Origin: Apiotrichum sp. Y4204
Taxonomy: Eukaryota; Basidiomycota; Tremellomycetes; Trichosporonales; Trichosporonaceae
Assembly: GCA_025531455.1 (NCBI GenBank)
Contig: JAMYHL010000011.1
Coordinates: forward strand, 434,001-498,000
Reading direction: 5' to 3'
Length of the DNA stretch: 64,000 bases
In this document: positions 23,190 to 34,973 of the stretch, piece by piece
Numbering within the stretch: position 1 is the stretch's first letter
How the letters are laid out: each line of letters starts with the position of its first letter
Made by a program: the position numbers and the translations under genes
The notes under the pieces: generated by a model
The model's input: only the letters and a program-made list of their open reading frames with translations
Told to the model about the DNA's origin: nothing
Databases searched by the model: none

Positions 23190-25004
23190 TTAGTTGTCAA
23201 GCTTGACCTCCTTGAGGTTTGGCGAGACGTCAAACTTCGCGCCAGTCTTGGCCTTGATCTCCTCGAGGGTCGCGCCGGGCATGATCTCAGTCAGAGTCAT
23301 CTTGCCGGCCTTGCGGTCGATCTCGAAGACGGCAAGCTCGGTGATGATCATGGACACGCAGCGCGCGCCCGTCAGCGGCAGCGCGCAGTTGTCGACAATC
23401 TTGGGCTCGCCGCGCTTGTTGCAGTGGTCCGTGACGACTGTGGGTCAGCGCCATTCGAGCAAAGAAGGAACCAAGCTGTTCCTTCCCAATACTCACTGAT
23501 AATCTTGGTCTTGTCAGGGGAGGAAACGAGGTCCATCGCGCCACCCATTCCCTTGACGAGCACGTTCGGGATGATCCAGTTGGCCAGCTTTTGGGGTCAG
23601 CATGTATCTCGGATTATCAAAACTCACGTCACCACGAGCCGAGACCTCCATGGCACCGAGGACAGCGACGTCAACGTGTCCACCACGGATCATGGCAAAG
23701 GACTCGGACGAGTCGAAGATGGCGGCGCCGGGAACCATGGTGATGGTCTCCTTTCCGGCGTTGGTGATGTCCTCGTCGGCCTGTGCCCGGGTCGGGGGCG
23801 GGCCCATGCCGAGAAGGCCGTTCTCAGACTGGAGCCAGACCTTGCGGCCCTTGGGAAGGTGCGCGGGGAGGAGGGTGGGCATGCCGATGCCGAGGTTGAC
23901 GTAGTATCCGTCCTTGAGCTCCTGGGCGGCGCGGATGACGATGCGCTCGCGGGCCGCGCGCGCCGCTCCCTTACCGAGCGCGGCGTCCGGGTCAGCCTCC
24001 TCTCCAGGCTCGGGGGCGAGGACGAGGGTCTCAAACTGCTTCGGCTCGGTCGCCTTCACGATGCGGTGGACATAGATGCCCGGCAGGTGGATCTGGGAAG
24101 GGTCCAGCGTGCCGACGGGGACGATCTCCTCGGCCTCGACGATCGTGAGCTTGGCGCCCTTGCCCATCGGGATGTTAAAGTTGGTCGCAGTGTAGCGGAA
24201 CACGGCATTGCCTGCCTCGTCGACAGTCTTGGCGTGGATGAGGGCAACGTCGCCGGGAAGCGCCTCCTCGACAACGTACTTGCGCCCCTTGAGCTCAACC
24301 GTCCGGCGCGGCTCGGGGTACACGGGGGGCTTGCCGTCCGCGGTGGCATTGCGCATCGGGATGTTGCCCTTCTCCACCGCCGTCTCGACACCCGTCGGGG
24401 TCAGGAACGCAGGGATACCGGCACCAGCGGCGCGGATACGCTCCGCAATGCTGCCTTGCGGCGTCAACTCGACCTCGATCTCGCCCTTCAGGTACATGTT
24501 CTCGAGCATCTTGGTCCTGCGTGTGAGCTCAGGCGTCGGAGCTTTCCTTGTTTCAAAACTCACGCTCCCACATGGCTGACAATCATCTTCTTCACCTGGC
24601 CGGCCTTGATGAGGGCACCGAGACCCTTCTCCTCGACACCAGCATTGTTCGACGCGATGGTCAGGTTGTTCACTTCAGTGCTGCCGCGGGCCGCGAGAGC
24701 CTTGAGGAGCGTGTCGGGGATACTGCGTGTTAGTGGGCGATTTCCGGGTCACAGGGCATTGGGAGAACGCGTAGTGGAGGTAACCACTGAGGCACACCTG
24801 AAACTTCCACTCGCGCTCTCCAGCTACTCACCCGCACAGCCCGAAGCCGCCGGAGAGAACGGTGTCGCCAGACTTGACGGCCTTGACGGCCTCGGCAGCC
24901 GAGTCGTAGACCTTGTTGACGCGCCGCGGGACTGAGGACGCGAAGCCGCGCGCGAGGATGCGCGTCGTCGTGCGGGTAAGTCGCCTGCTCGCGAGGTTGA
25001 GCAT
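23190..25004 (-). CDS. Succinyl-CoA:3-oxoacid CoA-transferase (SCOT)
   Basis: Five exons on the minus strand (25004-24832, 24722-24564, 24516-23628, 23587-23497, 23437-23190) give about 519 residues, typical of the fused alpha-beta SCOT. The N-terminus [20 protein letters not shown] is an Arg-rich mitochondrial presequence. The alpha part shows [20 protein letters not shown]; the beta part shows [12 protein letters not shown] and the active-site Glu in SENGLLGMG. The enzyme swaps CoA between succinate and acetoacetate in ketone-body use; some fungal members act in acetate or propionyl-CoA handling. A long open frame on the other strand is an artefact of its codon bias. Confidence 0.96.
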
Positions 25005-26008
25005 TTTGGGAAAGTGGGAGGGGAGGGATGGGGAGGATAGTGGGGGAGGATTGTGCGGCGCGCGACTCTGCCTCTCGCCAGTATTAATACATCTTGGACA
25101 TCTGACCTTACGTCCTTTGACCTCTTGGCCCCACTGACCTGGCCCATTGTCGTTGCCAGAAATCCAAATCGAAATCAAGTGCCGCCAGCACCTCCGCACT
25201 GTGCCCGTACGGCGCGTGCCTCGAGCTGGGGCAAGCTGGCCCCAGAGGCACTGGCCTGGATCTGCAGCAAGCTCCGCGTTCAGCCCCGCGTCCGTCAGCG
25301 CCGAGTGCGTTCCTGGTTGGGTAGTAAAGTTGCAAAGGTTGGCGGGCCGAGGTGGAGCACGGCAGTCAGTCACATGTCAGTGCAGCCTTCTGTACATTCT
25401 GTTTCTCTGGTGCTCCGCTTTCGTGTTGCCCTGAAAATTATCCTTGCACGCCTCCGCACCCTCTGAGGCCGGCCACGGTGGTCCGCGGAGATTAGTGGCG
25501 CCTGGCGCCTATTGGGTGGCATCTCGGCTTGTTTCACACTATCCAAAAGAACTGCTCGCCGCCACTTGGTTGGCTCCGTCTCGGCAAGCATTCAGCAGCA
25601 TCGCACTGCGTGCAGCATGCAGAGAGCAACGTGGTGTCGCTTATGTTCATGCGCAACCCTGGCACTTGGACGCTTGGCGCTGTCCGGCCTCGCGTCGGCT
25701 TTAGCTCTCCTGCAGCCATCCCCCTCTGCGAGCCTGGCCCCGCGCTTGATATGTAATTCCAGCGCGCGCCGGCATACGCGGGCGGTGTGATCGTCCGTTC
25801 TGTCCTCAATCCCTTGAACACTTGGCTCGGCGGTCCCCCGGCACGGAGCACGGAGCTCGTTGGGCTCCACTCTCCTGCAATTCTAGCCAAAGATCGATTT
25901 GACGCAATTCCGACTTCAGCTGCCATGTGCATCTCATGCTCTAGCCATGATACATGACGTCACAACCACCGATCACCACATCCGTTGAAGGTCAACAATG
26001 TCTCCAAC
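25005..26008. other. Intergenic, SCOT promoter
   Basis: No gene is supported. Upstream of SCOT a short GAGG/GGGAGG purine tract is present at about 25015-25050. Confidence 0.5.
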
Positions 26009-27158
26009 CTATTCCGTCTCGATGGGCTCAAACGACGGCTTGAAGACAATGCCGCTCATGAGGTCCGGCATCTGGCGCAGGCCCTTGTCAACGATGATGT
26101 TTTCGCCATTCACGCCCGCCGCCATGTCCGACGCGAGGAAGACTGCTGTCTGGCTGATATACGACGGTGGCGCCGTGGCTGTGGCCGCGAGCGCGGCCAT
26201 CTCGGGCGGGAGATGCGCAAACTTCGCGGTGTGCTCTGCCATACCCGTGCGCGCTTGTTCTGGGGTCAGCAATGAAAGAGACAGGAAACGTACCTGAGGC
26301 GGTGGCGAGCGCAGGGATGTGGATGTTGGTGTCAGTCGGGCCAGGGCTGAAAGTCAGTGCTGTCGCACGGCTCCCAAACTCGCCCCACGCCGTTGACGCG
26401 GATGTTAGTGTTTGCCATCTTGAGGTTTGTCGCGGCAGCGCGCACAAGGCCAACGGCGGCGTGCTTGCTGACCGTGTACGCCGGCGAGCCCATGCCGCCA
26501 AACGTGGCGGCTATAGAGGTCTGAGCTGTCAACAGACCTGCGTCATGGGTTGAGAAACGAGCGATTGTGCCCTGGCGGCCAGAGCCTATAGTGACACACA
26601 CGGCAATGCGCCTGCACCTCTCTGTCTCTCCTTGCACGTACCGTGACGATGATGCTGCCGCCGGGCGCGGGCTTGTCCTCAGAGGTATTCATCATTCCGC
26701 GCGCCGCCCACTGGATGCTGTTGAACGCGCCAACCACGTTGACGTCGAGCCTTCGGTGCAGGCCAGTCGTGGTGGTCGTGTTGAGACACTCAAAGTCGAC
26801 AATGCCCGCGTTTGCGAACTGCCATCAGACTCTGATCAGGTTCGAGTACCCACAAACCAGTCCAGCCGGCCATGCTCCTTGATGACGCGGCGGACAAGCG
26901 CCTCGACCTGCTCCTCCTTCGTGATGTCGCACGCAACGCCAACGACCTCTGACTCGAGGCCTTTCCCGGAGAGATCAATCTCGGGGGCGCGAAGGTCGGC
27001 GGCGTAGATCGCACGCGCGCCAGCCGCAGCGAAGCATTCAACGGCGGACGCGCCGATACCACCGCCCGCGCCTGGGGTTAGCAGAGACATCAATAGTACC
27101 TACCGGTGATGATGCCGACGGTGCCTGCCAAAAGGGTTGTCTTGGGGATGTCACTCAT
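26009..27158 (-). CDS. Short-chain dehydrogenase/reductase
   Basis: Six exons (27158-27104, 27071-26854, 26818-26642, 26520-26384, 26346-26294, 26259-26009) give about 296 residues. The Rossmann motif GIITGAGGGIGASAV, the FANAGI segment, and the catalytic Tyr-x3-Lys in SPAYTVSKHAAVGL place it in the classical SDR family; NIRVNGVGPGPTDTN is the usual loop after the active site. Intron 4 appears to use a GC donor (GCGAGT), the only way found to keep frame and motif. Substrate is unknown. The neighbouring SCOT and thioesterase suggest a hydroxyacyl or sterol/alcohol substrate, but that is a guess. Confidence 0.88.
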
Positions 27159-28218
27159 GATGGCGTGTGAAGAGTGGACGGAGAGGGTTCTGCGAAGCAC
27201 GGATTCTGTAAAGCACGGTTTATATGGCGTTTGGCAGTCCCATCCCGGGCGTCTTTGTCGTTCCACGCCCTGCGCTAGATCATCGACTGTGCCTCATCAT
27301 CAGAGAGTAGCCATCCCCAGGGCGGTGGTGGTCGGACGATTCAGCGACGTGTTCAACAGACATGCGTCCCACCCTGTCACCCATGCACAAAAGCATCGTC
27401 GGCGGACTTTGGAGGCGCAGATGCGGGCCCCGGGCATCACTGAAGGATCGGACTCGATTGACGTATCGAACGATGTGTATCGAAGGGTGTCATGTCCTTG
27501 TTGTACACGGGGCGGCATTCCCGCTCGGATGTCGGCCCGCTCGGATGTCGGCATTTCCACGATGACGACCACGATGCGGTGACCGGCCCGAGAGCCTTGT
27601 CTGAGACGGATGTGCGGATGTATGAGAGTTTGTCCACACCAGGAACATGCAAAACATGATGGTGACCAAGTCTCCTGTGTTGCGTCTTGTCCATCCTCTT
27701 CACGGCGACGAGCAATTGCCAATAGACTGTGAAGGATCCCCCAGGCCCGCTCACGCACTGGAAGTGTTTGTATCGTTGACCGAAGCGGTGGGGGCACGAC
27801 GCTCCTCGGCGACGACTGACAGCACTGGCATATAAAGGGTGAGTCTTGCGTTCCGCTCCGGACTTCACTACATTGCTTTTGAGGATGTGCTTGCGCCAGT
27901 GGCTCGAGATGAGGTGCACGAGCTCTCGGACGATGATGACGGGTCTGATACTCAGCCATCCAATCTTATTTTAAATCCCGATTGAAGTGAAAAATAGTCC
28001 GGGCGCGTGAGTGTGAAGCGTATGTGAGTTAAGCTGTCTGGCGATAAACAATGTCCTGCTCAACAAGAGTTAGTATGGCAGAGCGCAAGCATTGGTGTAT
28101 GAACATTATCCCTTATACTATCTGTCACTACCTACGTTCCCTCCCGTCATTATACACACAGTACTGTAAAGTGTCCATATTGTCCATGAGGGTTCGCCTC
28201 AGTCTTGGCTCGACGCGC
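27159..28218. other. Intergenic with a short tandem duplication
   Basis: No gene is supported. A 16-bp unit is repeated at 27520-27551. Confidence 0.5.
27520..27551. repeat. Two adjacent copies of a 16-bp unit
   Basis: CCCGCTCGGATGTCGG occurs at 27520-27535 and 27536-27551, with no mismatch. Confidence 0.78.
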
Positions 28219-28935
28219 CTAGCTCGAGAAGGTCCACATCTGGTTCGTGTTACCGGGGTAGCAGTACCAAATCTGCACCGCGCCACCGTTGAGGGACCCA
28301 TCGCGGAGATCCATGCACACCTCTGGGGATTAGCAGCTTGTCACAACAACTTATCATTCCACTCACGGCGGTTGTCCACCTGGCCCTGCATGATCAGCTG
28401 GTTGCCGGAGGCCGGCGTCCAGCCCTGCGCGCCGTCGTTGTAGCAACCGGTCAAAGCCAGCTGGCGGCCATTGTATGCGGCGCTCACGCGGTCTGGGGTC
28501 AGTGTCCGTTGTCCCTGCCAGACGTCGCCCATCTTCCTGCCTCTCCTGACCTCTCCTCATTGGGTTTCCTCCCACACTCACAGACTTCAGCGGCGAGACA
28601 CAGGTTGTTCGAGTTTCCGGCGGGGCGCAGGTGGTGAATGTCCGAGTACGAGTCGGTCTGCCAGGTCCAGTCCTGCCCGGGTGAGCCATTGCACGTTTGC
28701 CTGGAGTTAGGACACTGCAGGTGGTCTGTGAGGGAAGGCAGAATTGAGGTGAGAGCATTGCCTCTCGCACTCTTGCCACCCGTACTCACACAGTGGCAGC
28801 CGAGTTTGCCGCATTGGGGTCCGCAACAGTCAAACAGTATTGGGTGTTGCCGTTGGGGTTAACGCGGAAGGTGGCAGGACACACGGCGGCGGCGGCGAGG
28901 CCGAGGGTCGCGAGGGTGGAGAGGAGAGCGAGCAT
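28219..28935 (-). CDS. Secreted ricin-B-type lectin
   Basis: Four exons (28935-28790, 28700-28582, 28492-28367, 28322-28219) encode about 164 residues. MLALLSTLATLGLAAAAVCP is a signal peptide. The mature 145 residues match one beta-trefoil unit, with three Gln-x-Trp-like positions (GQDWTWQT, AQGWTPAS, VQIWYCYPGN) and the ending NQMWTFSS. Such domains bind galactose-type sugars. It is probably exported as a single-domain lectin acting on cell-wall or environmental glycans. A TATA-like sequence (GTATAAACATATAA) lies roughly 120 bases upstream on the coding strand. Confidence 0.88.
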
Positions 28936-29945
28936 TGTGCCGGTGAAGAGGAGTAAGCGGGGGTTAGAAGGAAGGTAGTGAGGTAGTGAGGTCAGAAGAA
29001 GATGGGAAAAGATGAAGAGAGTATAGCGAGTGCGACCCTTCTTATATGTTTATACCTCTTGACCTCGGTCTTCCTCGGGGTCTGCGTCGCCTTCCAGTCC
29101 AGTCATGCACAGTCACCTTCCTTTGCGGACGTTGATCCTCGGACCTTCCCTCGGTCACACCAATGGCGGGATCGCCATCAGCAGACCCAGGGCCCAGGGG
29201 TAATGCGATCGTCTGCACAGCGCGAAGATGGAAAGAGGCCAGAGGCCAGAGGATCGAGGAAGCGGTGGGGCGCGTCTTCTGTGCGGCGGCGGTGCGTAAT
29301 GCCAACTGCGGATCCGGATGGCATTGGGAACGTCAATGTAGGGATGAAGTGTGTCTTTGCAGAATTGTCTCTGATTGTCACGCATCAGAAGCACAGGCAG
29401 CACAGGCAGAGCACTGCAAAACCCTTCCGTCGCCGAATTCAGCATTCGACAACTCGAACACCGGTTTCTCATTTTCGAGACGCCCATTTCGTCACTTTGC
29501 GCCGCGATAGCCGTGTGCGAGTCGGTAAACCCGGGGTTATCAGTCTGTTGAACGCTATTACATACCGCACCGCTGTGGTCGATCACATTCCATGGCGGCA
29601 GTAGGGCGCAGCACAGCAAGTTCAAGGCGTAGCGGGGGGAGCAACCATCCCCCCGAATCCTTACAAGCTCATAGATCAGAGACTCCGATCTTGCAATCCT
29701 TCGCGATCCTTCGAATGCTTCTGATTCGCACAGGCTGTGTTCCATTTGTAGGACTAGAGGTCACAGATCATTCTATTATACATCGAATAGGCATATTAGC
29801 AGCGAAAAGACAACACAGGACAGCAGGGGGAAGAACAAACATCGAAGGAGGGAGGGCTCGGAATAGACGGATGTGTTCCAGAGACTTCGCGTGAATAGGA
29901 TCGACGTGCAAGGCGTACTATGACGCATGAGAACCTCTAGGATTG
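28936..29945. other. Intergenic, 1.0 kb
   Basis: Holds the lectin promoter and the 3' side of the coiled-coil orphan. No gene is supported. Confidence 0.5.
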
Positions 29946-31070
29946 TCACGCCGATCTACTGGGCGCAGGCGGCGTCCCATTGGGGCCAGCGCCGGCGCGG
30001 TACATGGCGTTAAGCGTGCGGTGTAAATCAAGCACCTCGGCCGTGAGGCGCGCGACCTGCCCCTCAAGGTCCTTGCGTTGGGCCTCGTCGGCAGTGTGTT
30101 GCGCCTCGGCTGCGCGCTGCGCGGCCTCTGCCTCGTGCAAGAGAAAGCGAAGGCGGCCGTGCGACACTCGCCCGAAGCCCTTCGCGATGCATGTCGCGCA
30201 CGCGTCGTTGCATGCTGGCGTGTTGGGCGGCGGGGGACCAAGCGGACGCGGATAGGGTGCTTCGGCGGCAGCGGCTGCGGCTGCCGCGGATACCATCGAG
30301 TTGGCGCGGTGGGCCACACGGTTCTGAGCTGGTGTCGCCGGTGTTCCGTGGGCGGAGGGGTGGCGGATGGGGCGGCGGAGGACGAAGTGGAGCGGACCGT
30401 GATGGGTGTGGGCTGCTTTGGCGTCGACTCGACGACCTCAAAGAACGAACCGTCGCTGTCTTCATCGTCCTCTCCGGTAGCGATCGTTACGCGGCGTCGC
30501 TTGCTGCGGCGCGGGCGCCATTCAGGCGAGATACCCCGCGGCGGATCAGAGCGAGGATCCCGCCAGCGAGGATCGCGCCCGCGAGGCGGGCCCGTGAGGT
30601 CCTCTGTCTCATCGAGGTCGTCTGTATCGCCGCGGTCGCTCTCAAGTTTGACGTGGGTATCGATCTTCGGCATTTCTTCTTCCAACTCGTCCTCCTCGGC
30701 CGCGGTCAGGTCCCTCGCCGGCGTCGGCTCCCTCGCCGGTAATCCTTTCTTCCGCGCCCAGCTTTCGCGCAGCTTGTGGTTGGCTTTCGCTGCCCACGCG
30801 GGCACTGCAGACTCGAACATCGGGCGGTACTTCCGCAGAAAGGTGCCCGCAATCTCGTAGCTATTGTGCCCTTCCTGCGTGTGTTAGTCGACCCCATGAG
30901 GCTATCACTTCGCCCATCAACTAATGCTACTATCCACTCACTATTCTCCCCATGTGCCGAAAAAAGTCACGGCGACACGCGTTTGAGAGGTCAAAATTGC
31001 GCAGCTCGGAGAGGTAGAGTTTGTACCGCTCCTCATCGGCGGGTTCGAGCTCCGTGAGGAGGTCGGGCAT
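29946..31070 (-). CDS. Orphan protein, charged linker and C-terminal coiled coil
   Basis: Exon 1 (31070-30942) and exon 2 (from 30874) join cleanly and read MPDLLTELEPADEERYKLYL, then a basic segment, then an acidic/Arg-rich linker with DLDETEDL and RSKRRRVTIA, a possible nuclear signal. The plausible C-terminus lies in another frame (to 29946): a poly-Ala stretch, ACNDACATCIAKGFGRVSHG, and a clear coiled coil ending LEGQVARLTAEVLDLHR. Joining the two needs a 74-nt intron with a weak donor (30397-30324) or reflects an indel in a C-rich run. The spliced length would be about 327 residues. No family is recognised; a chromatin or transcription role is only a guess from the nuclear-signal-like region. 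Confidence 0.6.
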
Positions 31071-33108
31071 CGCGTTGGTGCTGACGGTGTGAGGCCGGCG
31101 TGATGGAGTATTGGTGTCCCTTTAATACTGAAGGAGGTAAGCAGAGGTGAAGAGAGTGTTGGGACAATGGGAGTGTTGATCGAAGGAGTTGGTGGTGAGT
31201 AAGAAGAGGTTGGTGATAGACGTCTGTCACACAGTTCACTGATGACGCCCAGCGAGGTGGGAAGAGCAACAACAACGCCCGGGGCAATCAGCGCATGACG
31301 GCGTTTGAGTGTGGGAAAAGTGGCGGCCCCGCGAGAGGTGCAGCGGCCAGGCGCAAGTGAAGCGAAGTGGACAATCGGAAGAGGAGCTTGTGTTGTGTGA
31401 TGCAGACGCGGAGACGACGATTGGGTCGACCGCGCGATCACAGCTCAGTTCGTGGTCAACGACGAAATAATAAGGAGTTTGTGGAGCTCCGCACCCTGTG
31501 AAGAACGTGTTGATCGCGCGACGAGTGCGCGACGCGCGTTTTCTATAGCCATTTGCCGATCCCCCACCCCCAGGACATTCCTTCTGAGTTCTGCAGATTT
31601 GTCTGGGCTGTCGTGTCCTGTAGTTCGCGTTAACGCGTTCACCTACAGCTCACGCGACCGGTACAGTACATGTCCAAATGCTCTGCTCCAACAACTCCTG
31701 GGGTACCCGCTCAGCTTTGAAGTAGGTCGAGCTATGAGGCAATGCGTTTCCAGAGTTCAACAGTCATCGACAAATATCAACGAGAAGACGAACGAGATCC
31801 ACGCGCTGCCCGACATGACTCGAGATCCAGCTATGCTTTATCAATTGGTTTCCGTCTTGCTAGCTGCTCGCCTTCGGGCCGCGTGTCGTGATCACGCCTA
31901 TCACGCCTCATATGCATGGGTCCTGCCAATCTGCAAACTGCGGGGTCTCGCGACCTCCAACCGTCCCAAACTCCCAAAGACCAAAGGTTCCGGCGAGATC
32001 CCCTTCCCCCCGAGCTTACGGTCCAATTTGATCAAACGCAACAGCCCGCATGTCTCCCTTCGCGCCATAAAGCTTGAGCACGCGTACTGCAGTCCAAGGA
32101 ACACCTTGTGGAGTTACAGTTACGGTTCCGCGGGCTCAGACCGTGTCGCGCGTGTGGGCTGGAGCCGAACTGCCCTCGTACAAGCACCCACCCTCGGGCC
32201 GCAAATTGCCCTAAGGGCTGCAAACTAACAGTCCAACCGTCTGTGGATCCGTGCCCCTAAACCCCCTCCGAGCTCGGGGCTCGAAACCTGAACCAGGAGG
32301 TGCTTCCTAAACCAAGGAGGATTTCGAAACGTCTTCGAGGTACTGCAATCGTCGTAATACCTGATACAGCTGATCGAAGTTCATACCCTTCATTTGCCCG
32401 CCTCGAGCTCCTTTAGTTTTTACCTTGCAAGATCGCAGTCTTGTTCCATGGATCATGGATATGGATCATGGATCGCGTCGCGTAACCCCCGGCGATGACG
32501 GCAGCCCCCAAATGCAAACAAACGCCACCCGGTGGATTCAGGACAAGATCAACATGCTGGGCGGGGGGTTAAGGCAGCAGAGCAGAGCTGGCAGAGGGGG
32601 AACCAGGGGCAGTGGGCGGCCCGGAACGGGTCAGGCACGGGGTCCTCGCCGCCCCTGTGTGCGCTCAACTGCAGAATAACGCAAGCTGCAAAATAGAGTT
32701 CCTATAGCACCAGTTGCTGATTCTCTGTTTTTTCTGTGTTGACATGCGCTCAGCAGCTGACATTTTCCCTTCCACGCGTAGCCATGGGGTTGTAGGGGGC
32801 TGGTGTATCAGAATGTGCCTGCAATCCCGCCTGGGCTGAGCTGCCGGGCAGACAATGCAAGAATAAGGGTGGTAGGGATTTTCTCGAGGGCGTTAGAGCG
32901 TGTCGCGAGCCGAGCTTGGAGTTTGCACCTGTAGCTACAGTTTGTTGGCACTAGTCTGGAGCCAGGATCGTTACTGATTCATGTGGAAGGCCGACAACAC
33001 CAGCCTTCACTGGCACTGGACGGTCTACGAGCTACGAGCCCTATGGCCCATATGGATCTGGATCGCCCGTTTCGGTCTTGCATCCACTCCATCACCAACT
33101 TGTCATTT
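31071..33108. other. Intergenic, 2.0 kb, divergent promoters
   Basis: No coding exon is supported. GGATCATGGAT-type short repeats occur at about 32450-32470. The longest open frame (31452-32228) has no protein-like features. Confidence 0.5.
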
Positions 33109-34973
33109 ATGCCCTCGCTGTGGTATCTCCTCGTGCTGGCGGCGGCCAGCCGCACCGCGTTCGCGTTCGACATCTCGGCGCCAAAGGCATGCGCGGGCCA
33201 ACCGATCACAGTCTCGTGGCGCGGTGGCTTGGGGCCGTACACTGTGTGAGTAGAGGACGGGAAGGGGGATGGTAATGGCGCTGCCAACGCTGCGAGTACG
33301 ATGGTGACTCGATTACGGCTGTGGCGCAGGCGGTAGATTCCAGTAAGAAGGCGGCTAATGTCAGATCCACCGGCGGAACGATAACCATCCAGAACAGCAA
33401 CTCGGTCTCGATCGGCGCGGGGCAGATGACGGTGGGCAAGACGATTGAGGTGACTGTCATGGATGCCCTGCTCGGCAGGGCGTCAACCACACTCGTTGTT
33501 GAGAACTGCTCGACGAGCCAGCCGAGTACACCGGCCAGCCCGCAGCCCCAGCCCCAGCCCACGCAGGAGGAGTCGACACCGGCGCCCCAGCCCACCCGGT
33601 CCTCCGTGTCTCTCCCCCCGCCGGCCCAGCCGACGTCCGAGTCGCGCACTCCCGAGATTCCTTCCTCGTCCGTTGCAACTCCCCAGGAGACGACGCAAAA
33701 CAACCAGCCCTCCCAGCCCGCCGTCCAGACTTCTGCTCAGACTTCTACCCAGATTTCTACCCAGACTTCAACCCAGCAGCAGCCCGTCCAGCAGATCTCG
33801 AGCACAAGCTCCCAGCAGCTACAGCAGACTTCGTCCGCGGACGCGAACGCGGCCTCGTCCGCCATCTCTTCAGGCACCCGATCCGGAACTGGCGCGACGC
33901 CGAGCGTCGGCACCAAGACCATAGACAAGATCGTCACTAAGACAGCGTCCCCGTCTGATGGTGCCAACGCTGCTGCCGCCGGCTCCAGCGGTGACTCGAA
34001 GGCCCTGAGCGGCGGCGCCATTGCCGGTATCGTGATCGGCGTCCTTGCTGGTGTCCTGGCGCTTGGTCTCCTGATCTTCTTCTGCTGCCGCAACCGCCGC
34101 AAGGAGCCGAGCATGGACGAGCTGCAGGCCGAGTATCCCCCGCTTGTCGACGAGCCAAAGAGCACGACCACCGAATGGGTCAACTCGCGCGACGTTCCCC
34201 CGCCCCAGCACGTCGCTACCATGCCCGACGTCTACGACTACTCCCAGTACGGCGGCAGCCCGTACCCCAACCCCAACGCCATGTCGTATGCCCCAGGCCA
34301 GGAGTATGCCGCCACGCAAGGCCAGGAGTACGCTGGGCAGGAGTACGCCGGACAGGAGTATGCCGGACACGGACAGGAGTACGCGCAGCACGCGCAGTAC
34401 CCCCAGGGCTACGACTACGCTGCTGCCGGCGCCGCCGGCGTCGCGGGTGCAGCTGGTGTCGGCGCCGCGCAGGCCGCGGCCGCCGCCCAGGCAGACCCGT
34501 ACGGCAACCAGATGGCTCAGCAGTACACCGGCCAGTCGCTTCCAGCTCAGTACACCGGCCAGTCGCTCCCGGCTCAGTACACCGGCAGCGTCGGACACCA
34601 GTACACGGGCGAGTACCCGGCTGGCTACGGTGGAGATGCGATGTACGCCGACGCGCGCGCCGCGCCCGCTGAGAGCGGCGCCGAAGCGTTCTACGCCGCA
34701 AACGAGTACCCACAGGACCAGGGCCAGGGCCAGGACCCGGCATACTTCTCCGGCCCCATGTCGTTCATGTACGGCGACGACCCGCAGGGCGTCGAGGCGG
34801 CACCGCAGGCGGCCCAGTACGCGCCCCCCGAGCCAACGATCCCCGAGGAGCACGCTGCCCCCGCTGCTCCTGCACCCGCGCCGGAGGCCGCATCGCCCGT
34901 TGCGCCGGTTCACACGTCCCCCGTCCACATGTCCCCCATGGGAGCGCCCCAGATCCCCCAGCAGCAGTACTAG
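33109..34973 (+). CDS. Single-pass surface protein with mucin-like stalk and repeat tail
   Basis: Two exons (33109-33243, 33297-34973) give about 603 residues. MPSLWYLLVLAAASRTAFAF is a signal peptide. A Cys-bounded beta-type domain follows (KACAGQPITVSWRGGLGPYT up to VVENCS). Next comes a Ser/Thr/Gln/Pro-rich, probably O-glycosylated stalk, one TM at about 283-308 (GAIAGIVIGVLAGVLALGLL then IFFCC), and a long Gln/Tyr/Ala-rich cytoplasmic tail. The tail carries GQEYA repeats (~379-408) and a QYTGQSLPA repeat (~453-477). The layout resembles fungal Wsc/Mid2-type wall sensors without a WSC domain. The donor of the intron is ambiguous; only GTGTGA at 33244 keeps the frame. Confidence 0.8.

Noticed and set aside
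23091..24935. Long open plus-strand frame of 614 codons
   Set aside because: It is antisense to the five SCOT exons and crosses its introns; the SCOT motifs and splice sites are decisive.
31452..32228. Plus-strand frame of 258 codons
   Set aside because: Composition and codon use do not look coding, and no splice partners or motifs were found.
32260..32300. Sequence resembling a tRNA T arm (GGGGCTCGAAACCTGAACC)
   Set aside because: No matching acceptor stem or A box can be found upstream.
33870..34928. Open minus-strand frame of 352 codons
   Set aside because: Antisense to the repeat-rich surface protein; composition is an artefact of GC-rich third positions.
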